Shown piece after piece: positions 7,640 through 14,904 of a stretch of 23,234 bases of DNA. This DNA is from CAYVKY01 sp964452115. GTDB taxonomy: Bacteria; Bacteroidota; Ignavibacteria; Tepidaquicellales; Tepidaquicellaceae. The first letter of the stretch is position 1. Each line of letters opens with the position of its first letter. The stretch is from contig CAYVKY010000021.1 in the NCBI GenBank assembly GCA_964452115.1, forward strand, positions 1-23,234, read 5' to 3'. A program made the position numbers and the translations under genes. Below the pieces are notes generated by a model. That model saw only the letters and a list, made by a program, of their open reading frames with translations. It searched no databases and was not told the origin of the DNA.

Positions 7640-7668
7640 AAAATATTGTTATTTATATGTAAAGTCAA
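7640..7668 (-). promoter_or_regulatory. Probable sigma70-type promoter of the secD operon
   Basis: TTGACT (7663-7668, five of six to TTGACA), an exact 17-nt spacer and TATTTT (7640-7645) on the - strand. Initiation near 7632 would give a leader of about 38 nt ahead of the secD GTG and its ribosome binding site. The region is very AT-rich, so chance matches are a risk, but spacing and -35 quality are good. Confidence 0.5.
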
Positions 7669-8249
7669 TGTAATTTGGAAGTGGATTTAAGGGGATTTTT
7701 CTATAATATTCTAAAATAAATAAAAAATTAAAGCAAAATAAGTAAGAGAGCAATGTGGCTGATACGCCGGAAAGACTTTGCACAACAAAATTTTATATAC
7801 GAGACCGCAGGTCAATTATTTTTATTTTATTGTTTTTTCAATTTAAATTCCGGTACCTGAGAATCTGTCTAAACACGAAAAATATCTGGTTTTGAGTGAA
7901 TATCGTATTAAAATAAATGTACTTTAAAAACAATGAGCGTACTACTGCCGGGGTTCCGGGAATCCGGGAGAATGAAAGCGGAAAAAGAGGGAGTAATAAT
8001 TTTATGTACTTTGAGATTTTTGAGCTTTTTGTGTCTTCTTATTTATGTCTGACGTTTTGTTTTTAACAATCAAATGCTCGGGATTTTGGATTTTTAATTT
8101 TATATTTTCCTTTTTTTTGTTTTATGCTGTCCTGAAAAATAAAAATAAATGCAATGATAATATTAACACAAATGTTATTGAGTTTATTCTGTTTGATATC
8201 AAATATAAATGTAAATTCGCAAATTAAAAATTATTTAAACAATAAAAAT
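7669..8249. other. AT-rich intergenic region between the secD operon and the VOC gene
   Basis: About 580 bp between divergent genes. It is AT-rich with poly-T and poly-A stretches and one GC-rich patch at about 7948-7970, where CCGGG occurs three times in imperfect direct repeats. A 39-codon open frame (7933-8052) crosses the patch but has no ribosome binding site and no recognisable family. I see no RNA gene, terminator or riboswitch. A promoter for the downstream gene must lie here, but I could not single one out. Confidence 0.5.
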
Positions 8250-9131
8250 ATGGAAAACAATATAGTTCCCCTGCTCTGGTTTGACACTCAGGCAATTGAA
8301 GCCGTCAATTTTTATGTATCGCTTTTCGATAATTCAATAATTCTTAACAAATCAATAATAGAAAGGTCCCCGTCCGGTAATGTTGATTTTGTCAGATTTG
8401 AACTTTCAGGTGTACGTTTTATGGCAATGAGTGCAGGACCGTTTTTTAAAATAAATGAATCAACTTCATTCTTTGTTTATTGCGGTTCGGATTCCGTAAT
8501 TGAAAATCTTTACCCAAAGCTGGCTGACGGCGGAAGCGTTTTAATGGAACTCGGTAAATATGATTGGAGCCCGAAATATGCATGGATTAAAGATAAATTC
8601 GGTGTGTCTTGGCAGCTAGATGTTAACGGTGTAAACACAGAACAGAAAATTGTTCCTGCATTACTATTTAATGGAAGCAAAGCGTTGTGGGTTAAAGAAG
8701 CGGTTAATTATTATTCGTCAGTTTTCCCGAATTCAAAAATTTTATTAGAATCGCCTTATAACAAGTCTGCCGGACTTCCCGACGACGCATTGCTTTTCGC
8801 ACAAGTTAAAATTTTCGGTTACCTTTTCAATATGATGAGCAGCAAAATGAATCATGGTTTCGATTTTAACGAAGCTGTATCTTTTATGGTGCAATGTAAC
8901 GATCAGGAAGAAATTGATTATTACTGGGACAGACTCACAAAAGGCGGCATAGAGCAGCCATGTGGCTGGCTGAAAGACAAGTTCGGCGTTTCATGGCAGA
9001 TAGTTCCGAAGGAGATGGATGAAATGATGGCAACAAAAGATAAAGATAAATTAGCCCGCGTAACCGATACATTCTTAAAAATGAAAAAATTAGACTTGGC
9101 GAAACTCCGAAAAGCATACAATAACGAGTAA
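8250..9131 (+). CDS. Two-domain VOC-superfamily (PhnB / glyoxalase-like) protein
   Basis: 293 residues made of two homologous PhnB-like (3-demethylubiquinone methyltransferase-like fold) domains, about 1-130 and 131-293. Each begins with a VP.L.F.....A..FY.S.F pattern (6-26, 135-159) and ends in a near-identical W[IL]KDKFGVSWQ (112-122, 240-250). VOC proteins are small metal- or ligand-binding folds. Members of this branch are mostly uncharacterised, and substrate and activity cannot be assigned. The start at 8250 is chosen because the family usually begins only a few residues before the first strand. The frame extends upstream to 8154 and that extension reads like a weak signal peptide, so a longer exported form cannot be excluded. 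It is preceded by an A-rich stretch without a Shine-Dalgarno sequence. Confidence 0.85.
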   Translation: MENNIVPLLWFDTQAIEAVNFYVSLFDNSIILNKSIIERSPSGNVDFVRFELSGVRFMAMSAGPFFKINESTSFFVYCGSDSVIENLYPKLADGGSVLMELGKYDWSPKYAWIKDKFGVSWQLDVNGVNTEQKIVPALLFNGSKALWVKEAVNYYSSVFPNSKILLESPYNKSAGLPDDALLFAQVKIFGYLFNMMSSKMNHGFDFNEAVSFMVQCNDQEEIDYYWDRLTKGGIEQPCGWLKDKFGVSWQIVPKEMDEMMATKDKDKLARVTDTFLKMKKLDLAKLRKAYNNE

Positions 9132-9425
9132 ATTATTTTTGGAGATACCATTATTTGCATTCCCAATCTGGAGAGTATGCACAAATACGATAAATATTTC
9201 GTTTCGATAAAACATAGTCACAAAATTGCAGAAGAAAATACACACATTGTTAATATTTCAACTATTTGTCTATTGAATTAATTTTTTGTTATTTCAATAC
9301 TATTATTATGAAAGATGATTTTTTCTCCTCCCCAATGCCTATCCTGACCATTCGGAACTCCGGCTTGGTAATTTATTTATTAATTAAATATTGAATCGTA
9401 TAAATAATTTTACTAATTTTATAAT

Positions 9426-10049
9426 ATGTGTTCAAGATTTGAAAATAAGGAAACGGGGCAGTCAATCTTCGAGAAGTTCGACAAGGATTATTTCGGAAAC
9501 TTTATTCTTGATGAAACCGAAGAACTGAAAAAAATTGCAATTGCACCGACTAACGATATTACGATTATCCGTATGGAAGAAGGCATGTACAAAATTCAGA
9601 AATCACAATGGGGAATAAAATTTGATGACGACCCGAAGAAACCGCTGATATTTAATTCAAGGATTGAAACAATAATTCAGAAAAATTACTGGAGCAGGCT
9701 ATTCAATAATAACAGATGCCTGATTCCCGTGACAGCTTTTTATGAATGGAAATCTTCAGGTACGAAAAAGATTCCTCAGCGCATATCACTGGATACGGAA
9801 TATCTGTTTTTTATTCTGGGAATTTTTGCAGTCGTACAAGGTACAGTGATGTCCAGCCTTATTACAACTGAACCGAATGAATTTATGAAACCCGTTCACA
9901 ACCGTATGCCTGCAATTACTACGTATGATAAATCACTTGATTTTTTAAATTCCACTTCTGATATTGCATTATCTATGTGCAGACCATTTGAATACGGAGA
10001 TTTAATGAACATACAGATTGCAGATGATTTGGTAAAGAAAAAAATTTAA
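9426..10049 (+). CDS. SRAP-domain (HMCES/YedK-like) abasic-site protein
   Basis: SRAP proteins form a thiazolidine crosslink between their Cys2 and abasic sites in single-stranded DNA, protecting the lesion. 207 residues. The key residues of the family are present: Cys2 directly after the initiator Met, Asn77 in FNSRIET, Glu107 in AFYEWK and His158 in HNRMPAI. APTN (40-43) and the QWGI (61-64) strand also match. The N-terminal Met must be removed for activity, and this start leaves Cys at position 2, which supports the ATG at 9426. It sits alone in the + strand group between the VOC and PorV-like genes, with no other repair gene beside it. The assignment to the family is firm; the biochemical role is by homology. 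Confidence 0.95.
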   Translation: MCSRFENKETGQSIFEKFDKDYFGNFILDETEELKKIAIAPTNDITIIRMEEGMYKIQKSQWGIKFDDDPKKPLIFNSRIETIIQKNYWSRLFNNNRCLIPVTAFYEWKSSGTKKIPQRISLDTEYLFFILGIFAVVQGTVMSSLITTEPNEFMKPVHNRMPAITTYDKSLDFLNSTSDIALSMCRPFEYGDLMNIQIADDLVKKKI

Positions 10050-10057
10050 CTTATAAA
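10029..10057 (+). promoter_or_regulatory. Possible promoter of the PorV-like gene
   Basis: TTGGTA (10029-10034), a 17-nt spacer and TATAAA (10052-10057), overlapping the end of the SRAP gene. It would give a leader of roughly 55 nt to the ATG at 10119. The surrounding bases are AT-rich, so confidence is limited. Confidence 0.4.
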
Positions 10058-10118
10058 TGAAACGGAGGTTTAAATAAACCAGTTAGATTTACTCTGTTCT
10101 TAAAATTAAATACTATTA

Positions 10119-11138
10119 ATGTTCAAAAAAATTTTATCGTTGGTTTTCTTATCCTTATTGTTTCAGACGGGACTTTTTGCTCAGGGAAGCGGGAATAAAT
10201 ATGCAGGTGAATTTTTAGCCATAGGTGTAGGAGGAAGACCATTGGGAATGGGCGGCGCTTTTGTTGCAGTCGTCAATGATGTAACCGCAGGCTACTGGAA
10301 TCCTGCGAGCCTTTCAAGAATAGATTATCCTCAGTTTTCATTAATGCACGATGAACGTTTCGGAAATCTCGTTAAATACGATTACGGAGCAGTCGGCATT
10401 CCTTTCGGAAAAAATGCTTCGATTGGATTAAGTGTTATTCGAATGGGAATTGATGATATCGCTGATACAAGAGGAGCATTGATTGACCTCAACGGTAACG
10501 GTCAGCTCGATCCGGGCGAAAGATTGGATCCGGATAAAATAAAATATTTTAACACCTCTGATTATGCTTTTTATCTTACGTATTCTAAAAAGCAAAACGA
10601 AAAAATAAGTTACGGAGCAAACCTTAAAGCAATCAGACGCAATCTTGGCGATGAATCTGCTTGGGGTTTGGGACTCGATGTCGGACTCGGATATATGGTG
10701 ACTGACAGATTTTCGTTAGGTGCAAACCTGCAGGACATAACAACCACTTATCTCTCGTGGACTACGGGTAAAAAAGAAGTTATTACACCGACTGTAAAAG
10801 TAGGCGCTGCGTATCAGTTGAATTTCCTGAGCGGCGTAATTACCCCTGCCGTTGACTGGGATGTCAGGTTTGAAAACAGGCAGACTGCATCAAACTTCAA
10901 CATTGGTCCTGTGTCATTCGATATGCACCTTGGCGCCGAATATACTTTCAAAAATCTTTTCAGTATAAGAGGCGGCTACAATGAACTTGGCAATTTAACG
11001 TTGGGTGCCGGAGTAAAACTCCCGAAAATTAATATAGATTATTCCTTCGTGAAATTTAACAACGATGACCAGCTCGGCAATACGCACAGGCTGTCCGTTA
11101 TATTTACATTAGACGAAGAGAAATTCAGAAGAAAATAA
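10119..11138 (+). CDS. PorV/PorQ-family outer-membrane beta-barrel protein
   Basis: 339 residues with a cleavable signal peptide (Lys-rich start, hydrophobic core to about residue 20, FA-Q at 20-22). The opening GVGGRPLGMGGAFVAVVNDVTAGYWNPASL pattern (36-65) is the hallmark of the PorV/PorQ group of FadL-like barrels found in FCB bacteria. Some members serve the type IX secretion system. Alternating strands run through to the C-terminus, which ends in a strand before FTLDEEKFRRK. Residues 123-134 form a canonical EF-hand-like loop (DLNGNGQLDPGE). No other type IX component is nearby, so a specific PorV or PorQ role is not claimed. The gene ends in an intrinsic terminator and is convergent with the reductase gene. 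Confidence 0.9.
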   Translation: MFKKILSLVFLSLLFQTGLFAQGSGNKYAGEFLAIGVGGRPLGMGGAFVAVVNDVTAGYWNPASLSRIDYPQFSLMHDERFGNLVKYDYGAVGIPFGKNASIGLSVIRMGIDDIADTRGALIDLNGNGQLDPGERLDPDKIKYFNTSDYAFYLTYSKKQNEKISYGANLKAIRRNLGDESAWGLGLDVGLGYMVTDRFSLGANLQDITTTYLSWTTGKKEVITPTVKVGAAYQLNFLSGVITPAVDWDVRFENRQTASNFNIGPVSFDMHLGAEYTFKNLFSIRGGYNELGNLTLGAGVKLPKINIDYSFVKFNNDDQLGNTHRLSVIFTLDEEKFRRK

Positions 11139-11162
11139 GATTTTTAAATGTAGTTAATTGTT

Positions 11163-11196
11163 CCTCTGCTGTTATTCATAACGGCAGAGGTTTTTT
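11163..11196 (+). terminator. Intrinsic terminator of the PorV-like gene
   Basis: A 12-bp stem (11163-11174 with 11179-11190, including one G-U pair) around a 4-nt loop is followed by six T (11191-11196). The hairpin overlaps the last codons of the convergent - strand reductase gene, whose stop codon (11176-11178) lies in the loop region. There is no T run on the - strand side. Confidence 0.92.
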
Positions 11197-12177
11197 ATTT
11201 AATACGGTTTTATTTACCAGACCTTCGGGTATCCTGCCTTCAAACCAGTCCACTATATTCTGCGCAGCCTTGCACGACATCAGCTGGCGTGTTTTAAATG
11301 AGGCACTTGCTATATGCGGCGTCATTATTATATTATCAAGTTTTTCCAGACCGGGTACAAACTTCGGTTCTTCTTCATATACATCAATTGCAGCACCTGC
11401 AATCCGGTTTTCTTTCAATACTTTATAAAGTGCCTTTTCATCTACAACCGCACCTCTTGAGGTATTGATAAGATACGCAGTCCTTTTCATCATATTCAGT
11501 TCTGTTTCGCCGATTAAATGATATGTGCCGGGTTTCAAAGGAATATTCAATGTAACAAAATCCGATTCCTTCAGAAGTGTTTGCAGACTTACCTGCCGGG
11601 CTTTTATACCGATGCTGTCAGGCATTACTGATTTATCCGAATAAATAATTTTCATATTGAATCCGTGATAACCTTTCAGCGCCACTTCCTTGCCGATACT
11701 GCCCATTCCCACAATACCGAGTGTGGAATTATAAACATCCATTCCTAAAAAGTCTAAGGGTCCCCAGCCCTTATATTTACCGCTTCGCATAAATTTATCC
11801 GCTTCCACAATCCTGCGGGATATTGAAAGCAAAAGTGCAAACACAAAATCCGATGTTGTTTCATCAAGTGTGCGCGGTGTATTTGTTACATAAATTCCTC
11901 TGGAGGTCGCTTCGTCAATATCAATATTGTTGAATCCCACCGCATAGTTCGAAATCATTTTCACTTCGGGACATTCATTAAAAAAATCCGTATCTATAGT
12001 ATCAGACAATAATGTTAATATTGCATCCTTGCCCTGCGCCATTGAGATTAATTTACTTTTGCTGAGTTTTCTGTCCGTTGAGTTTAATTCAATATCATAT
12101 TTCTTTTTCCTTAACATTGCGATTCCCCTGTCGGGAATTTTATGCGTAATCAGAATCTTTGGTTTTATTTCTGCCAT
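11176..12177 (-). CDS. D-2-hydroxyacid dehydrogenase, probable hydroxypyruvate/glyoxylate reductase
   Basis: NAD(P)H-dependent reductase of the D-isomer-specific 2-hydroxyacid dehydrogenase family, 333 residues. The catalytic domain begins at the N-terminus with SNYAVGFNNIDIDEA (76-90), followed by the Rossmann motif GIVGMGSIG (154-162). The catalytic set is complete: Arg241 in INTSRGAVVDE, Glu270 in DVYEEEP and His288 in TPHIAS. The VGFNNID and TP.TLDETTSDF patterns are those of glyoxylate/hydroxypyruvate reductases. The gene overlaps the glycerate kinase gene by 38 nt, so hydroxypyruvate to D-glycerate is the likely reaction, feeding phosphoglycerate formation. The exact substrate and cofactor are inference. 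Its last residues (about KKPLPL) are encoded within the opposing terminator. Confidence 0.9.
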   Translation of the reverse strand: MAEIKPKILITHKIPDRGIAMLRKKKYDIELNSTDRKLSKSKLISMAQGKDAILTLLSDTIDTDFFNECPEVKMISNYAVGFNNIDIDEATSRGIYVTNTPRTLDETTSDFVFALLLSISRRIVEADKFMRSGKYKGWGPLDFLGMDVYNSTLGIVGMGSIGKEVALKGYHGFNMKIIYSDKSVMPDSIGIKARQVSLQTLLKESDFVTLNIPLKPGTYHLIGETELNMMKRTAYLINTSRGAVVDEKALYKVLKENRIAGAAIDVYEEEPKFVPGLEKLDNIIMTPHIASASFKTRQLMSCKAAQNIVDWFEGRIPEGLVNKTVLNKKPLPL

Positions 12178-13330
12178 AAATTAAAGTAATTTTATTTTTC
12201 AGATTATTATTTTGAAAATCCCTGATAAATTTTCTGACTGTTTTTTTAAGGTCGTTTTCTGAATGAGTCCTTATTTTGTCAGTTATTTTAATATTGTTGT
12301 ATCCCGCATAGATTGTATCAATGCAGGTTCCGAGCAGTTCATCAGCGCCTTCGCCGGCTTTGCCCGAAATAGCGGCAACGTATTTATTGTATTTTTTAGC
12401 CATCTTTGCAACTCCCCAAGGCGCTTTTCCGAATGCCGTCTGATAGTCCAGAGCACCTTCGCCGACTATTACAACATCGCATTGCGGAATTTTTTCATCC
12501 AGTCTTAAAATTTTTGAAACGCCCTCGACACCCGGAACAATTGTACCGTTCAGAAAAATTTTCAATGCAAATCCCAATCCGCCTGATGCACCCGCTCCGG
12601 GAAATTCAGGATTAACATTCATTTTACTTTTTACAATACTTGCAAAATGTTTTATGTTATTATCCATAATTTTCAACTGATTTTTCTTGGCGCCCTTTTG
12701 CTGTGAATAGACATAAGTCGCTCCGTTTTTTCCTGTCAGCGGATTTTTTACGTCGCTCAGAACGGTTATATCAACTCCGTTTATTTTCTTAAAAAGTGAT
12801 GATGCGTCAAAATCATAAATTTCATTGAGGTCTTCCGCCGTAAGAATTCTTTCCTGAGAAATTTCTTCGCCTTTTTTATTATAAAATTTTACGCCGAGAG
12901 CCTGAAGCATTCCCGCTCCCGCATCATTCGTAGCGGAACCGCCTATGCCGATGTATATTTTTTTCATCCCGAGTTTTAATGCATCATCAAGCAAAATTCC
13001 GAATCCCGCACTTGTGCTCTTAAGCGGATTTCTGTCCTTCTCATTTATCAGATGCAACCCGCAGCAAACAGCATATTCCATGTAAGCAGTTTTTTTATCG
13101 AATGCATAATACGATGAAATTCTTTTCTTAAGAGGATTCATTGTCGAAAGAAATCTTTTTCTGCATCTGACTGCCGATGCTATTGCTTCAAGCGTCCCTT
13201 CTCCTCCGTCTGCAATCGGTGCCGCTTCTGCATCATAGCCTGCTTTTCTTAGCTCACTGGATATTATTTCGGACACTTTTCCTGCAGACATAGTACCTTT
13301 GAATGAATCAGGACATACCAAGAATTTCAT
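12140..13330 (-). CDS. Glycerate kinase (GarK/GlxK type, TIGR00045)
   Basis: Phosphorylates D-glycerate with ATP to phosphoglycerate, linking glycerate to lower glycolysis. 396 residues, close to the family length. Hallmarks are CPDSFKGTMSA at residues 6-16, PIADGGEGTLEAI (about 38-50), the NPLKSTSAGFGILL and GIGGSATNDAGAGMLQALG blocks in the first half, and GASGGLGFAL, VGEGALDYQTAFGKAPWGVA in the second. Members of this family mostly yield 2-phosphoglycerate; the position of phosphorylation cannot be read here. It follows plsY after 70 nt and overlaps the reductase gene by 38 nt. The stretch just upstream of the start is AT-rich without a ribosome binding site. Confidence 0.95.
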   Translation of the reverse strand: MKFLVCPDSFKGTMSAGKVSEIISSELRKAGYDAEAAPIADGGEGTLEAIASAVRCRKRFLSTMNPLKKRISSYYAFDKKTAYMEYAVCCGLHLINEKDRNPLKSTSAGFGILLDDALKLGMKKIYIGIGGSATNDAGAGMLQALGVKFYNKKGEEISQERILTAEDLNEIYDFDASSLFKKINGVDITVLSDVKNPLTGKNGATYVYSQQKGAKKNQLKIMDNNIKHFASIVKSKMNVNPEFPGAGASGGLGFALKIFLNGTIVPGVEGVSKILRLDEKIPQCDVVIVGEGALDYQTAFGKAPWGVAKMAKKYNKYVAAISGKAGEGADELLGTCIDTIYAGYNNIKITDKIRTHSENDLKKTVRKFIRDFQNNNLKNKITLIYGRNKTKDSDYA

Positions 13331-13400
13331 ATTATTAATGTTGTTATCGTTATGAGTCTTAAAAAATACAACAAATAATTTAAACTATATGTTCAATTGA

Positions 13401-14042
13401 TTATTTTTTAACTGATGAGCGGAAGAATTCCATCAGAGGACCGATGTGGCGGATAAAAATCAGTCCGCACAAAATTGCAGTAAAAGCAAAAAACACCTGC
13501 GGGAAATTATCACCTGTAGAAAATCTGTCCGAAAATTTTATAAAAAAATTTCCGGGGAGGATTACAATAACGGGAAGCAATATGGTTGCCGCGATATTTG
13601 CAACGTGAATATTTTTTTTAATATTAATTGTGATTAAGTATACACTGCACCAGATTACAAGCATCCAGAAGTTAACGGCAACCGCGATACCTGCGGCTGT
13701 GGAAAGTCCCCTGCCGCCCTTGAATCCAAGCCACACGGAATAGTTGTGACCTGCCATAAGCAATAGAATCGGGAGAATTGCAAGCTGGAAAGGAATTTTC
13801 AAAACGTACAATACCACAAGCGAAGGAATCATTCCTTTCAAAAAATCCAGAATAAAAATAAGGATGCCTGTTTTTTTAGAGCCCGAAATTTCATAGCCGT
13901 TCATCGCGCCCACATTCCCTGAACCCGCCTTTGTAATGTCAATATGAAATTTCTTTTTCAGAATCAGATATGCAAATGGAATCGCCCCCGTGAAATAGCA
14001 AATTATGCAGATCAAAATATAATTTATCCAGAATATTTTCAT
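13401..14042 (-). CDS. plsY: Acyl-phosphate:glycerol-3-phosphate acyltransferase (PlsY)
   Basis: Inner-membrane enzyme that transfers the acyl group from acyl-phosphate to glycerol-3-phosphate, giving lysophosphatidic acid, the first step of phospholipid synthesis in most bacteria. 213 residues with several hydrophobic segments. The conserved loops are present: AGSGNVGAMN (39-48), the AGHNYSVWLGFKGGRGLSTAAG loop (97-118) with the conserved His99, and IRHIGPLMEF near the C-terminus. KGGRG replaces the more usual KGGKG. It begins 1 nt downstream of the DUF1460 stop, so the two are tightly coupled. Its partner PlsX is not in the window. Confidence 0.95.
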   Translation of the reverse strand: MKIFWINYILICIICYFTGAIPFAYLILKKKFHIDITKAGSGNVGAMNGYEISGSKKTGILIFILDFLKGMIPSLVVLYVLKIPFQLAILPILLLMAGHNYSVWLGFKGGRGLSTAAGIAVAVNFWMLVIWCSVYLITINIKKNIHVANIAATILLPVIVILPGNFFIKFSDRFSTGDNFPQVFFAFTAILCGLIFIRHIGPLMEFFRSSVKK

Positions 14043-14043
14043 C

Positions 14044-14901
14044 TTATACCGGCCTTGCTATCATAACACCCGTTGACTTTTTGATTGATGATAAATATTC
14101 CTTTAACGAATTTGACGACACAATCACTTCTCCTGCTGCCTGAGATGCATGCATAATATGAGCCGTGCTGCCTTTCATATAAATATAACCTGTATGAGTT
14201 ACATCAAGCCCTTTAATTTCAGTTGTTAAAGCAAAAATATCTCCCGTCTGCATTTCGGAATAATATTCGTTTATTTTTCCCTTTTTAATGTAATACATTT
14301 CCCGCGTATTTAAATCATCTTCGATGGATTTCATTTTCTTTACGAGTTCAGGATTGTTTTTCAGCGGCGCATAAGCGTCTTTATGAGTTGTCATAAAGTT
14401 CAGTTCCTTATCATATCTTTCACCGCCGATTTCCTTTGTAATATTTTTTACAATCCCTTTATTTTCGTTATCGTAAATCCAGTCGGTAAAATAATTCAGA
14501 CGCGAAGTATAGTCCTCAATTTTTCCGTTTCTGTACCTGATATCCATCAGTTCTGCAGAATAATCCCTTATGTCATGTTCATCAGCCCGAATCATCTTAG
14601 TTATCGCGAGTACATTTTCTACAAAGGTAACGCAGTCAAATCCCGAAAAATGAATCACGAGTTTTTCATCCTTGTTCACATCCAGCGTACCTGCTTCATA
14701 CGGTGTGCCCGTTAACTTTTCGCCCACGTATTTTATTATATCCGGAAGAGATTCGGACTGCATTGAATAATCCAGGCCTGAAATAAATTTCTTCACAAGG
14801 TCTGTTTCATCATCAAAAATTCTTTTGAATGGAAAAAGTTTTCCCGCATTTAATATCAATGCGGATAATGCGGTTATTTTAAGAAAATCACGCCTGTCCA
14901 T
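14044..14901 (-). CDS. DUF1460 amidase-like protein with Tat signal
   Basis: 285 residues. The N-terminus MDRRDFLKITALSALIL has a canonical twin-arginine motif (RRDFLK, residues 3-8) before a hydrophobic stretch, which predicts export of the folded protein. The body matches DUF1460 (N-acetylmuramoyl-L-alanine amidase-like, NlpC/P60-type fold): Cys90 in FDCVTFVE is the likely nucleophile, His236 in DVTHTGYIY the likely base, and HIMHAS (248-253) and the SRLNYFTDWIYDN segment (133-145) are also conserved. A peptidoglycan substrate is inferred from the family. It lies between dnaB (3-nt gap) and plsY (1-nt gap) in the long - strand cluster. Confidence 0.88.
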   Translation of the reverse strand: MDRRDFLKITALSALILNAGKLFPFKRIFDDETDLVKKFISGLDYSMQSESLPDIIKYVGEKLTGTPYEAGTLDVNKDEKLVIHFSGFDCVTFVENVLAITKMIRADEHDIRDYSAELMDIRYRNGKIEDYTSRLNYFTDWIYDNENKGIVKNITKEIGGERYDKELNFMTTHKDAYAPLKNNPELVKKMKSIEDDLNTREMYYIKKGKINEYYSEMQTGDIFALTTEIKGLDVTHTGYIYMKGSTAHIMHASQAAGEVIVSSNSLKEYLSSIKKSTGVMIARPV

Positions 14902-14904
14902 TTA

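Noticed and set aside
7933..8052. 39-codon frame with a hydrophobic C-terminal half in the spacer after secD
   Set aside because: No ribosome binding site, no recognisable family and an odd GC-rich patch in its first half. Too little support for a gene.
8045..8227. 60-codon frame upstream of the VOC gene
   Set aside because: Extremely AT-rich, Phe/Asn/Lys-biased composition expected from non-coding DNA, and it overlaps the VOC frame.
10056..10080. Six-codon leader-peptide-like frame and a GGTTTA..TAAACC palindrome before the PorV-like gene
   Set aside because: No rare-codon run, no attenuator hairpin and no T run; too short to be informative.
11163..11190. Bidirectional action of the PorV-like gene terminator
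   Set aside because: The - strand side has no T run, so I call it only as a + strand terminator.
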